A DNA stretch of 64,000 bases, taken from assembly GCA_035570935.1 (NCBI GenBank), contig DATMKU010000032.1, positions 1-64,000 on the forward strand. The letters run 5' to 3'. The DNA is from AP-15 sp035570935 (GTDB lineage: Bacteria > Pseudomonadota > Alphaproteobacteria > ATCC43930 > CGMCC-115725). The stretch's first letter is position 1. Each line of letters starts with the position of its first letter. A model generated the notes under the pieces. It was not told where the DNA came from and ran no database searches. It saw nothing but the letters and a program-made list of their open reading frames with translations. Of this stretch, positions 51,738-60,540 are shown one piece after another. A program made the translations under genes and the position numbers.

Positions 51738-51766
51738 TTGACGCAACGGGCGAACCAAAGTAGAAC
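51738..51766 (+). promoter_or_regulatory. lexA promoter overlapping an SOS box
   Basis: TTGACG at 51738-51743 (-35) and TAGAAC at 51761-51766 (-10) are exactly 17 bases apart. GAAC-N7-GAAC at 51752-51766, the alphaproteobacterial LexA box, covers the spacer and the -10, so LexA bound here would block RNA polymerase. lexA starts 47 bases further on. Confidence 0.8.
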
Positions 51767-51813
51767 GGGATGAGCGTTTAGGATTCGTTCCACACTCTCC
51801 AAGTGGGGGTTCC

Positions 51814-52515
51814 ATGCTGACCGCAAAACAGCGCGAACTGCTGCTGTTTATCAATCAGAGGCTGAGCGCGACCGGGGTGTCACCGTCGTTTGACGAGATG
51901 AAGGACGCCCTGCGGCTGAAATCGAAATCGGGGATTCACCGGCTCGTCAGCGGGCTTGAGGAACGCGGGTTCATTCGCCGCCTGCCGCACCGGGCGCGCG
52001 CGTTGGAGGTCATCAAGCTCCCGGAGGAGAGTGCAGCCCCCGCCTTCGATCGCGGCGGCTTTTCCGCAACCGTGATTCGCGGCGATTTCAAGGCCTCGCT
52101 GCCGGGCGCTCCGGTTGCTCCCGATGTCGAGGCGGTCGAGCTGCCGCTCTACGGCCGAATCGCCGCCGGCACTCCGATCGAGGCGCTGCGCGACCAGAGT
52201 GCCTCGGTCGGCGTGCCGGCGAGCCTGCTCGGCCGCGCCGGTGAGCATTATGCGCTCGAGGTCGCCGGCGACAGCATGATCGAGGCCGGCATTTTCGATG
52301 GCGACACGGTCATCATCGAGCGCAGCGACACTGCGGAGAACGGCGCCGTCGTCGTGGCGCTGATCGACGACCAGGAAGTGACGTTGAAGCGGCTGCGCCG
52401 GCGCGGCGCCTCGATCGCCCTCGAACCCGCCAACAAGGCGTATGAAAGCCGCATCTTCGGTCCCGACCGGGTCAAGGTTCAGGGCCGCCTCGTCGGCCTG
52501 CTCCGCCGCTATTGA
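51814..52515 (+). CDS. lexA: LexA repressor
   Basis: This 233-residue SOS repressor has an N-terminal winged helix (MLTAKQRELLLFINQRLSATGVSPSFDEMKDALRLKSKSGIHRLVSGLEERGFIRRL). The peptidase domain has the self-cleavage Ala118-Gly119 in GRIAAGTPIEA, nucleophile Ser154 in AGDSMIEAG and Lys192 in VTLKRLRR. It represses DNA-repair genes until RecA filaments trigger cleavage. A LexA box overlaps its own promoter, so it is autoregulated. The position after moeA is usual for Rhodospirillales-type genomes, where comEC and gltX normally follow; they do not here. Confidence 0.97.
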   Translation: MLTAKQRELLLFINQRLSATGVSPSFDEMKDALRLKSKSGIHRLVSGLEERGFIRRLPHRARALEVIKLPEESAAPAFDRGGFSATVIRGDFKASLPGAPVAPDVEAVELPLYGRIAAGTPIEALRDQSASVGVPASLLGRAGEHYALEVAGDSMIEAGIFDGDTVIIERSDTAENGAVVVALIDDQEVTLKRLRRRGASIALEPANKAYESRIFGPDRVKVQGRLVGLLRRY

Positions 52516-52603
52516 CGGGCACGCAGCGGCAGCAACGCCGGCCTCCTCTTGGGCTCGCGTGGAGTGGCGCGGGGGCGCGAGGGGGTACAGCTGACAGACT
52601 GTT

Positions 52604-53518
52604 TCAAAAGCGTCGGCGAAGTGCCGCAGCGGCCAGCCGCCAACTCTGCAACGGGTCGGGATGCGCCAGGCCCGGATCGAACGGATCCCAGCCGGCACGG
52701 TTGAGCCGTCGCAGCGAGCGGTCGGCGACCACCGCCGGCAGCAGCGCCGGCAGCGCTGCCCGTGGGATCGCGTGGCGAGCGCCGCGCGCCGCGCGCAGAT
52801 GGGCGTCCGCCGTGGCCGCGACCTCGCCGACGGCGGCGCGCAACGCCGCGGAGCCTCTCCGATTCAAGATGTCTTCGAGATCGACCCCGTTGCGCGCGGC
52901 TATCTCGACCGGAATGACCGGCCGCCCCGCCGCCATCCGCAACTGGAGGGCTCGCAATAGGCCCGCGAGCGCATAGGCGATCCCGATATGATGCCCGGCC
53001 TCGCGCGCGGCCGGTTCGCGCACCCCGAGCGCCTCGAGCGCCAGATAAATAAGAGCTGACGAAGTATCCTCGGCATAGTCCTCGAGCACGGCGAGGGTGG
53101 CCGGCGGGTCGTCGTCGAGATCGGCTTTGCGCGCGTCGATCAGCCGGTCGAAATGGGTACGCGTCAATTCGACCCGGCGAATGACCGTGGTCAGCGCCTC
53201 GATCACCGGATGGCGCCGCGCCGGGCCGGTTGCATAAGCAGCGGCGACGTTCTCACGCCACCATTCGAGGCGGATATGGCGAAGGGTCGGCTGGCTCACG
53301 CTCTCCCGCACCCTTGCAATCTCGTAGTTGAAGGCGTAAAGCGCAAACAGCGCCTCGCGATGCGCGGCCGGGGCAAACAGCGCGGTCTGAAACCGGTCGC
53401 GGTCGTGGCGCCGCACCAACGCCGCGACCGGCGACAGCTGCTCCGCGCTGGCGGAACGTTGGCGAGGCACGGGCGTTTTTTCACGCACCCGCTTCACATA
53501 ACCCGGGATGGTCACCAT
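52604..53518 (-). CDS. squalene/phytoene synthase-family protein, NDUFAF6-like
   Basis: This 304-residue all-alpha protein has LFALYAFNYEIARVRE, LIDARKADLDDDPPATLAVLEDYAEDTSSALIYLALEALG and GIAYALAGLLRAL. These resemble the mitochondrial complex I assembly factor NDUFAF6 and its alphaproteobacterial homologues more than catalytic squalene synthases. The second Asp-rich motif of active enzymes is not obvious, so it may not make a prenyl product. The start at 53518 overlaps the divergent sodB start, so the true start is probably a GTG further in. No nuo genes are in the window. Confidence 0.8.
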   Translation of the reverse strand: MVTIPGYVKRVREKTPVPRQRSASAEQLSPVAALVRRHDRDRFQTALFAPAAHREALFALYAFNYEIARVRESVSQPTLRHIRLEWWRENVAAAYATGPARRHPVIEALTTVIRRVELTRTHFDRLIDARKADLDDDPPATLAVLEDYAEDTSSALIYLALEALGVREPAAREAGHHIGIAYALAGLLRALQLRMAAGRPVIPVEIAARNGVDLEDILNRRGSAALRAAVGEVAATADAHLRAARGARHAIPRAALPALLPAVVADRSLRRLNRAGWDPFDPGLAHPDPLQSWRLAAAALRRRF

Positions 53519-54119
53519 GGCTTTCGAATTGCCGCCCCTGCCCTACCCGAAAAACGCGCTCGAACCGCATATCTCCGAGCGGACGATGGACTTCCATCAC
53601 GGCAGGCACCATCAGGCCTATGTCACGAACCTGAACAACCTCGTCAAGGACCAGCCGTTCGAACGGCAATCGCTCGAGGAAATCATCAAGGCGACCTACA
53701 AGGACAGCTCGAAAACTGGCATCTTCAACAACGCGGCACAGGTGTGGAACCACACCTTCTTCTGGCACTCGATGAAGCCGCATGGCGGCGGGACGCCGTC
53801 CGGCAGCATCGCGGCGGCCATTACCAAGGATTGCGGCGGCCTCGACAAGTTCAAGGAGGTGTTCAAGGCGACTGCGGTCGGCCAGTTTGGCAGCGGCTGG
53901 ACGTGGCTTGTCGCCGACAAGGGTCAGCTCAAGATCGTCTCGACCCCAAACGCGGTCACCCCGCTGGCCGAAGGCCAGACGGCGCTTTTGACCTGCGACG
54001 TGTGGGAACACGCCTACTATCTCGACTACCAAAACCGCCGGCCTGACTTTGTGCAAACCTTTCTCGATCATCTGATCAACTGGGATTTCGCCGCCCAGAA
54101 CCTCGCCAAGGCCGGCTGA
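53517..54119 (+). CDS. sodB: iron (or cambialistic) superoxide dismutase
   Basis: This 200-residue enzyme has the four metal ligands at H27 (MDFHHGRHHQAYV), H79 (VWNHTFFW), D161 and H165 (CDVWEHAYYLDYQ). Gln75 in AAQVWNH is the second-sphere position typical of iron enzymes. It dismutates superoxide in the cytoplasm. I chose ATG 53517 (MAFELPPLPYP), the usual family start, over ATG 53508. A 26-bp perfect palindrome follows the stop. Confidence 0.96.
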   Translation: MAFELPPLPYPKNALEPHISERTMDFHHGRHHQAYVTNLNNLVKDQPFERQSLEEIIKATYKDSSKTGIFNNAAQVWNHTFFWHSMKPHGGGTPSGSIAAAITKDCGGLDKFKEVFKATAVGQFGSGWTWLVADKGQLKIVSTPNAVTPLAEGQTALLTCDVWEHAYYLDYQNRRPDFVQTFLDHLINWDFAAQNLAKAG

Positions 54120-54137
54120 CCCTCGGTCATCCCCTCC

Positions 54138-54163
54138 GGCGCATCCGGGATCCCGGATGCGCC
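54138..54163. terminator. 26-bp perfect palindrome after sodB
   Basis: The sequence from 54138 to 54163 (half-site GGCGCATCCGGGA) is its own exact reverse complement. It lies 19 bases after the sodB stop. As RNA it would form a strong stem, but no T-run follows. It may be a transcript-end stabiliser or a member of the dispersed repeats. Confidence 0.5.
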
Positions 54164-54262
54164 GAGCTTTGCTCTCCTGCAAACGCGCGAAATCGCTGAT
54201 CCGCCGGCGGGCGCATCTCGCAACTATGAGCTAAGATGCCGCACGGGAGGATCGCCCTTCCG

Positions 54263-55447
54263 ATGAAGCGCACGAGCGGAATGGAACGCAACCGACACGC
54301 CTTTGCGACCCGCGCGGTGCATGCGGGCGGCGGACCGGACCCGGCCACCGGAGCGGTCTCGGTGCCGATCTATGCGACCTCGACCTATGCCCAAGAAAGC
54401 CCCGGCGTCCACAAGGGCTACGAATACGCGCGCACCCGCAACCCGACGCGCGAGGCGCTGGAGCGCTGCGTCGCCGATCTTGAAAACGGTGGCGCCGGGT
54501 TTGCTTTCGCGTCGGGCTCGGCGGCGATGGCGGCGGTGCTGGAATGCCTCGACGACGGCGCGCATGTCGTCGCCACCGACGATCTCTACGGCGGCACGCT
54601 GCGATTGTTCGAGCGGGTACGGCGGCGTTCGGGAGGTCTCGAAACGACGCTCGTCGACATGTCCACCCCGGAGAATGTCGAGGCGGCGATCCGGCCCATC
54701 ACCCGGCTGATCTGGGTCGAGACCCCGACCAATCCGATGCTGAAACTGGTCGATCTCGCCGCGGTCGCGGCCATCGGCCGGCGCCGCGACATCTGGACGG
54801 TCGCCGACAACACCTTTGCCAGCCCGTGGGTGCAGCGACCGCTCGATCACGGGTTCAGCGCCGTCGTCCATTCGACGACCAAATATCTGAACGGCCATTC
54901 GGACGTGATCGGCGGGGTAGCCGTCGTCGGCAACGACCGCGAGCTCGCCGTTCGGCTGAAATTTGTGCAGAACGCCGTCGGCGGCATCGCCGGGCCGTTC
55001 GACAGCTTTCTGGTATTGCGCGGGATCAAGACCCTGGCCTTGCGCATGGAGCGGCACTGCGCCAACGCCTTGGCGATCGCGCAGTGGCTCGAGCATCACC
55101 CCGCGATTCGCCGGACGATCTATCCGGGGCTGCCGAGCCATCCGCAGCACGCGCTGGCACAGCGGCAGATGAGCGGGTTCGGCGGCATGGTGACGGCCGA
55201 GTTGGCGGCCGATCTCGCCGGCTGCAGGCGATTTCTCGAACGGGTGCGGCTCTTCACCTTGGCCGAAAGCCTTGGCGGCACCGACAGCCTCATCGAGCAT
55301 CCGGCGATCATGACCCATGCCTCGGTCCCTCCGGAACAGCGGCGCGCGATCGGCATCGGCGACGGGCTGGTGCGCCTCTCGGTCGGCATCGAGGACAAGG
55401 GCGACCTGATCGCCGATCTCGACCAGGCGCTGGCGAGCATCGCTTGA
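54263..55447 (+). CDS. cystathionine gamma-synthase/lyase family PLP enzyme
   Basis: This protein of about 394 residues has the Cys/Met-metabolism PLP fold: RAVHAGGGPDPATGAVSVPIYATSTYAQ, GYEYARTRNPTREALE, WVETPTNPMLKLVDL, the PLP Lys in VVHSTTKYLNGHSDVIGG, and LGGTDSLIEHPAIMTHASVPPEQR. It could be a cystathionine gamma-synthase, beta-lyase or gamma-lyase; the sequence alone does not separate them. Three in-frame ATGs (54236, 54263, 54281) are possible and I prefer 54263. Its stop overlaps the next gene's TTG start. Confidence 0.9.
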   Translation: MKRTSGMERNRHAFATRAVHAGGGPDPATGAVSVPIYATSTYAQESPGVHKGYEYARTRNPTREALERCVADLENGGAGFAFASGSAAMAAVLECLDDGAHVVATDDLYGGTLRLFERVRRRSGGLETTLVDMSTPENVEAAIRPITRLIWVETPTNPMLKLVDLAAVAAIGRRRDIWTVADNTFASPWVQRPLDHGFSAVVHSTTKYLNGHSDVIGGVAVVGNDRELAVRLKFVQNAVGGIAGPFDSFLVLRGIKTLALRMERHCANALAIAQWLEHHPAIRRTIYPGLPSHPQHALAQRQMSGFGGMVTAELAADLAGCRRFLERVRLFTLAESLGGTDSLIEHPAIMTHASVPPEQRRAIGIGDGLVRLSVGIEDKGDLIADLDQALASIA

Positions 55448-56580
55448 TCCGGCTCGAGCGCGTTTCGGTCGAGCGGGCGCTCGCCTGGATTGATGCCGCG
55501 ACCGGTTGCCTAGATACAGAAGAAACTGCGTTCGAAACGCCGGCGAACCGGATACTCGCGGAAGACGTCCGCGCACAGAACCCGATCCCGCCGGCGGATT
55601 GCGCCGCGATCGACGGCTACGCCGTATGCGCCGAGGACAGCCTCGGCGCCGGCGCCTACAACCCGCTGGCGGTAGCGGCAGGCACTGTCGAAGCCGGCCA
55701 AGCCCTGCCCGTGGGGATGGATGCGATCGTCCCGTTCGATCAGGCGGAACCGAACGAGGCGGGCGGGGTCGTGCTGGTCGAACCCGTCGCTGCCGGCGCC
55801 AGCATCGACCGCCAGGGCGCGGTGGCGAGCGCCGACGCGCTGTTGATCGCGGCAGGAACCCGGCTGACGGCGCGGCACATCGGCATGATCGCCATCGCCG
55901 GTGTTGCGCGCGTGCCGGTGATCCGCCGCCCGCGGGTGCGGTTGGTTGTCGCCCGATACGCGCGGTCCGGAGAGCCGTTCGACGGCAACGGGCCGATGCT
56001 GCGGGCGCTGGTCGACCGCGACGGCGGGATCGTCACGGATGCGCCTCTCGCCGATGCATTTGCCCCGGGAGCGGATCTCGTCCTCGTCGCGGGCGGCACC
56101 GGCCGCAGTCATGAGGACCGGTCGGTGGCGGCGCTGTCTGCCTGCGGCAAGCTCGACCTTCATGGCGTGGCGCTGGCTCCGGGCGAGACGGCCGGGTTCG
56201 GCCGCCTGGCCGGTGGGACCCCGGCGCTGTTGCTGCCGGGGGCGCCGGCGGCCTGCCTGTGGAATTACGAGCTGTTCGCCGGTCGCGCGATCCGTCGGCT
56301 CGGCGGACGCGATCCGGCGCTTCCCTATCCTTCGCGCCCGGTCGTCACTGTGCGAAAAATCGTTTCGGCGATCGGCATGACCGAGGTCTGCCCGATCCGC
56401 TGCCTGGCCGACGGCCACATCGCGCCGGTCGCGTCCTTCGCCGAAGCCGGGCTGATGGCGGCCATCCAGGGCGACGGGTTTGTCGTCGTCCCCGAGGCGA
56501 GCGAGGGCTATCCGGCGGGCGCACAAATCACTGCCTATTTCTATGACGAACGTCAAATTCGCGCGGAGCCCATGTCATGA
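55444..56580 (+). CDS. MoeA-like protein, divergent
   Basis: This 378-residue protein has the MoeA domain order (PIPPADCAAIDGYAV, GMDAIVPFDQAE, LTARHIGMIAIAGVARVPVIRRP, a MogA-like fold with VLVAGGTGRSHEDRSVAAL, GTPALLLPGAPAACLWNYELFAG). It is shorter in the MogA-like part and lacks the usual ILSTGDE loop, reading VVARYARSGEP there. It may be a variant subunit for a particular molybdo- or tungstoenzyme. The start is TTG 55444 overlapping the PLP-enzyme stop; the 3' end overlaps the next MoeA gene by four bases, so the two are translated together. Confidence 0.85.
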   Translation: MIRLERVSVERALAWIDAATGCLDTEETAFETPANRILAEDVRAQNPIPPADCAAIDGYAVCAEDSLGAGAYNPLAVAAGTVEAGQALPVGMDAIVPFDQAEPNEAGGVVLVEPVAAGASIDRQGAVASADALLIAAGTRLTARHIGMIAIAGVARVPVIRRPRVRLVVARYARSGEPFDGNGPMLRALVDRDGGIVTDAPLADAFAPGADLVLVAGGTGRSHEDRSVAALSACGKLDLHGVALAPGETAGFGRLAGGTPALLLPGAPAACLWNYELFAGRAIRRLGGRDPALPYPSRPVVTVRKIVSAIGMTEVCPIRCLADGHIAPVASFAEAGLMAAIQGDGFVVVPEASEGYPAGAQITAYFYDERQIRAEPMS

Positions 56581-58535
56581 ACGATATCCCCGCGAGCCTG
56601 CGCAGCCTGGCGCGGCAGGAGCAATTCCTCGACGTTGTCGATCGCGACGAGGCCGAGCGGCGGTTTCGTAAGCATCTCGAATTACGCCCGCTCGGCTGCG
56701 AGACCGTGCCATTGGCGCAGGCATTGGGGCGGGTCGTGGCACGCCGGGTCGTTGCCGGGGTCGATGTCCCGGGCTTCGACCGCGCCAGCGTCGATGGTTT
56801 TGCGGTGCACGCCGACGGCACGCTCGGCGCCAGCGAGCGGACGCCGCGCCGGTTGACCTTGCTGCCCGAAATTCTGACCCCCGGGAAAGAGCCGAGGCTC
56901 GCGGTCGAACCGGGGACGGCGACGCTGATCGCAACCGGCGGAATGGTGCCGCGCGGCGCCGATGCCGTCGTCATGGTCGAACATACCGAGACGGCCGAAG
57001 CGGCGAACGGCGCGACCGTCCTCGAAATCCGCCGGGCCGCCACCGCCGGCCAGTTCGTCGCCTTTGCCGGCAGCGATATGGCGCGCGGCGAGACCGTATT
57101 GCGGGCCGGACAGGTGCTGACCTCGCGCGAGATCGGCATGCTGGCCGCGGTCGGCTGTGCCACGGTCGAGGTCTGGCGGCGGCCGCGCGTCGCGATCATC
57201 TCGACCGGCGACGAGATCATCGCCCCCGGCGCGCCGATGCGGCCTGGTGCCGTCTTCGATTCGAATGCCGCGATCCTTGCCGCGGCGGTCGAGGAGGCGG
57301 GCGGCGTCTCCTGCCCGCTCGGCATCGGCGCCGACGACGACGCGGTGCTGACCCGCCTCGTCGAAGACGGGCTTGCCGCCTGCGACGTCGTGATATTGTC
57401 GGGCGGCACGTCAAAGGGTGCGGGCGACCTTTGCTACCGTGCGGTGGCACGCTTCCGCGATCCCGGCATCGTCGTCCACGGCGTCGCCCTGAAACCGGGG
57501 AAGCCGCTGTGCCTGGCGGTGACCCGCGGCAAGCCGGTCGTCGTGCTGCCGGGGTTTCCAACCTCGGCGATTTTCACCTTTCACGAATTCGTGGCACCGG
57601 TGGTCCGCGCCTTTGCCGGGTTGGCCCCCGAACGCGCCGAGCGGCTGCCGGCAACCCTGCCGCTGCGCGTCGCCTCGGAACGCGGCCGGACAGAATATCT
57701 GATGGTTTCACTGATCCAAGGCGACCCGGAAGGCACCCTTTTTGCCTATCCGAACATCAAGGGCTCGGGGGCGGTCACCGCCTTCAGCCAGGCGGACGGG
57801 TTCATCGCCGTCGATGCGCAAGTCGAAAGCGTGGCGGCCGGCACGCCGGTCGAAGTGCAGCTGATCGGCGATGCCCATCTCGCCGATCTCGTGATCATCG
57901 GCAGCCATTGCGTCGGGCTCGACATATTGATCGACCGCCTGCACGCCGAGGGGATCGCGGTCAAGGCGCTCAACATCGGCAGCATGGGCGGACTCGCCGC
58001 CGCCAAGCGCGGCGAATGCGACATCGCCGCGATCCATCTGATGGACCCCGAGACCGGCGGATACAATCGTCCGTTCTTGACCCCGGCGCTCGAACTGGTG
58101 CCCGGCTACCGTCGCTTGCAGGGCATCGTCTACCGCAGCGGCGACCCGCGCTTCGACCACCGCTCGGTCGACGGCGCGATCGCGGCGGTGCTGGCGGCAC
58201 CCGATTGTCTGATGGTCAACCGCAACGCCGGCAGCGGTACCCGCATCCTGACCGACCGGTTGCTCGGGGGCGCCAGGCCGCCGGGCTATTGGGCGCAGCC
58301 GAAATCGCACAATGCCGTCGCAGCCGCGGTGGCGCAGAATCGCGCCGATTGGGGTATCGCGATCGAAAGCGTGGCGCGTCAGTACGGGCTCGGCTTTATC
58401 CCGGCACAGGACGAGCATTACGATTTCGTCATTCCGAGAAACCGGATCGAGCGGCCGGCGATTCTACGGTTTCGCGCATTGCTCGCAGCATCGGCGGTAC
58501 GAGAGGCGCTGGCGTCGCTCGGTTTTGTCATGTAG
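56577..58535 (+). CDS. MoeA fused to a substrate-binding (LysR/ModA-like) domain
   Basis: This 652-residue protein has residues about 1-420 as MoeA (VPGFDRASVDGFAVHADG, GMVPRGADAVVMVEHTE, IISTGDEIIAPGAPMRPGAVFDSN, LSGGTSKGAGDLCYR, KPGKPLCLAVTRGKPVVVLPGFPTS). Residues about 435-650 are a periplasmic-binding-protein-like PBP domain (LVIIGSHCVGLDILIDRLHAEGIAVKALNIGSMGGLAAAKRGECDIAAIHLMDPETGGYN). This MoeA/LysR-substrate fusion is known, and is thought to sense or handle an oxyanion or ligand while making cofactor. With the divergent MoeA upstream it forms a pair. The ATG at 56577 overlaps the upstream stop. Confidence 0.92.
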   Translation: MNDIPASLRSLARQEQFLDVVDRDEAERRFRKHLELRPLGCETVPLAQALGRVVARRVVAGVDVPGFDRASVDGFAVHADGTLGASERTPRRLTLLPEILTPGKEPRLAVEPGTATLIATGGMVPRGADAVVMVEHTETAEAANGATVLEIRRAATAGQFVAFAGSDMARGETVLRAGQVLTSREIGMLAAVGCATVEVWRRPRVAIISTGDEIIAPGAPMRPGAVFDSNAAILAAAVEEAGGVSCPLGIGADDDAVLTRLVEDGLAACDVVILSGGTSKGAGDLCYRAVARFRDPGIVVHGVALKPGKPLCLAVTRGKPVVVLPGFPTSAIFTFHEFVAPVVRAFAGLAPERAERLPATLPLRVASERGRTEYLMVSLIQGDPEGTLFAYPNIKGSGAVTAFSQADGFIAVDAQVESVAAGTPVEVQLIGDAHLADLVIIGSHCVGLDILIDRLHAEGIAVKALNIGSMGGLAAAKRGECDIAAIHLMDPETGGYNRPFLTPALELVPGYRRLQGIVYRSGDPRFDHRSVDGAIAAVLAAPDCLMVNRNAGSGTRILTDRLLGGARPPGYWAQPKSHNAVAAAVAQNRADWGIAIESVARQYGLGFIPAQDEHYDFVIPRNRIERPAILRFRALLAASAVREALASLGFVM

Positions 58536-58739
58536 TGTCTCGCTTGAAACGCGAATTACTAAATCGCTGATGCGCGCAGGGGTAAAATCGGGCAGTTTTT
58601 ACCTCTCCTGTTGAGAATTATAGTGATTTCCTTCTCCGACCTGCGGTTTTATAGGCGGCGTTAATAATTCTTAACGACACGAAGTCGGGGGCCGCCGTCA
58701 GCGACGGGCTTCGGGTCGATACCAGCCGGGGGCAATTAA

Positions 58740-59495
58740 ATGCGAGCGAAGTTGGGCTGGGGCCTCGTCTGGGGCGCCATACTGGTGAGCTGTTGTGCCG
58801 GGCACTCGCGCCGCGCCGCGGCCGGCAACTGCGCGCTTTATGCGCGCGCCGTTACCGGCGTCGATCTTTTCGGCGCCGCCGGCGGCTGGTGGTACGAGGC
58901 AGCCGGCCGCTATCAGCGCGGCCCGATACCGGCGGTGGGCTCGATCCTCGTCTTCCGGCCGACCGGGTCGATCCCTTCGGGTCATGTCGCGGTCGTGTCC
59001 AAGGTCGTCGGCCCGACGATGGTGCTCGTCGACCAATCCAACTGGTATCACGGCAGGGTCACGTTGCAGACCCCGGTTGTCGACACCTCGCCCAATCATG
59101 ATTGGACAACGGTCGCGGTCATGGATCTGGGCTCCGGCCAATTCGGCCGCGACAACCCGACTTACGGTTTTGTCTACCCGCAGAACGGTCCGGGCCAACT
59201 CGTTACAACCGCCGATACCGACGGTTTCGATCCCTATGTCGCCGCCGGCCGCACCTCTTACGACCCGAGCCGGCAGACCGGCCTGTTCCATTTTGCGATC
59301 GCCGACGGATACATCTATCGCGGTGGGCGCAGCCGTCGCGGCACGCGCGGCAGAACCGCGCGGTATTCGATCGGGCTGGCGTCGGCGTGGCATGCGAACA
59401 GCGCGCAGCGCTCCGGCTCGGCTGCCGCTCATTCCGGCTACGCAGCCGCGCGCGATACGAACCCGCGGACAACCGAGACCCGCCGGCAGCAGTAA
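58740..59495 (+). CDS. exported CHAP-domain protein
   Basis: This 251-residue protein has an N-terminal signal with a lipobox-like LVSCC (MRAKLGWGLVWGAILVSCC), so it is probably a lipoprotein. The CHAP amidase core follows: catalytic Cys in GNCALYARAVTGV, His in PSGHVAVVSKVVG, and the DQSNWYHGRV polar residue region. The C-terminal 60 residues are low-complexity and rich in Arg, Ser, Ala and Thr. It may cut cell-wall peptides. It stands alone, after a 204-base gap with an AT-rich patch. Confidence 0.85.
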   Translation: MRAKLGWGLVWGAILVSCCAGHSRRAAAGNCALYARAVTGVDLFGAAGGWWYEAAGRYQRGPIPAVGSILVFRPTGSIPSGHVAVVSKVVGPTMVLVDQSNWYHGRVTLQTPVVDTSPNHDWTTVAVMDLGSGQFGRDNPTYGFVYPQNGPGQLVTTADTDGFDPYVAAGRTSYDPSRQTGLFHFAIADGYIYRGGRSRRGTRGRTARYSIGLASAWHANSAQRSGSAAAHSGYAAARDTNPRTTETRRQQ

Positions 59496-59559
59496 GGGCC
59501 AGGAAGAGCAGTCGCTCTGCGTAGGCCGCCAATGCCAAGTGCTTTGCCGCTTGGCATTG

Positions 59560-60540
59560 TCAGGCTGCCCGCGTGACGCAGACGGCTCGGTACCACTCAT
59601 GGGTCTGCCGTATACCCGTCTCCAGGTCGATGCCCGGACGCCAGCCGAGCGCGGTCAATTTGGAGACATCGAGGAGCTTGCGCGGTGTCCCGTCCGGCTT
59701 TGAACCATCGAAAACGAACCGTCCCGTAAAGCCGACGACATCGGCAATCAGCCGGGCGAGTTCGGCGATGGTTACATCCGAGCCCATGCCGATATTTATC
59801 GGCTCCTCGTCCGACCAGTATTTCATCAGGAAGACGATCGCGTCGGCCAGGTCGTCGACATGCAGAAACTCGCGGCGGGGCTGCCCACTGCCCCAGATCT
59901 CGACCGTATCCCGGCCCTCGCGCACGGCAGCGTCGATCTTCGCGAGCAGCGCCGGCAAGACGTGGCTGGAGAGCAGGTTGAAATTGTCGTTGGGCCCGTA
60001 CAAGTTCGTCGGCATCACCGAGACGAAATCGCAGCCATGCTGCCGGCGGTAGGCTTGGCACAGTTTGAGGCCGGCGATCTTGGCGACGGCATACCATTCG
60101 TTTGTCGGTTCGAGCGGGCCGGTCAGCAAAGAGCTTTCCGGGATCGGCTGCGGGGCGAGGCGCGGATAGATGCAGGACGAGCCGAGAAACATCAGCTTCG
60201 CCGCCCCGGTCCGCCGCGCCGCCTCGATCACATTGGTCGCGATCGCCAAATTATCGTAGAGGAAATCGCCGGGATGGGCGTCGTTCGCATGAATCCCGCC
60301 GACGCGCGCCGCGGCGAGCATTACCGCCTCGGGCCGGTGTTCGTCGAACCAGCGATCGACCGCCATCTGGTTGCGCAGGTCAACGAGATCGCGGCCGACC
60401 GTCAGCAGGCGGCATTCCTCTTCGGCCAGCCGGCGGATAAGCGCCGAGCCGACCATCCCGCGATGACCGGCGACGAATATACGTCGTCCAGCCAGCGGAA
60501 ACACGGTTCGCGGCGCCATGCGCTCAATCGCTTCCCGCAA
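59560..60540 (-). CDS. fcl: GDP-L-fucose synthase
   Basis: This 326-residue short-chain-dehydrogenase fold protein has the NADP motif IFVAGHRGMVGSALIRRL, the Ser of LGSSCIYPRLAPQPIPES and the catalytic YxxxK in EWYAVAKIAGLK. It also has VYGPNDN-like NLYGPNDNFNL and GSGQPRREFLHVDDLADA. It epimerises and reduces GDP-4-keto-6-deoxymannose to GDP-L-fucose for surface polysaccharide. It overlaps the gmd 3' end by 17 bases on the same strand, so the two are one operon. Confidence 0.95.
   Translation of the reverse strand: MREAIERMAPRTVFPLAGRRIFVAGHRGMVGSALIRRLAEEECRLLTVGRDLVDLRNQMAVDRWFDEHRPEAVMLAAARVGGIHANDAHPGDFLYDNLAIATNVIEAARRTGAAKLMFLGSSCIYPRLAPQPIPESSLLTGPLEPTNEWYAVAKIAGLKLCQAYRRQHGCDFVSVMPTNLYGPNDNFNLLSSHVLPALLAKIDAAVREGRDTVEIWGSGQPRREFLHVDDLADAIVFLMKYWSDEEPINIGMGSDVTIAELARLIADVVGFTGRFVFDGSKPDGTPRKLLDVSKLTALGWRPGIDLETGIRQTHEWYRAVCVTRAA

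Noticed and set aside
54224..55576. 450-codon minus-strand frame over the PLP enzyme
   Set aside because: Antisense shadow of a well-conserved enzyme.
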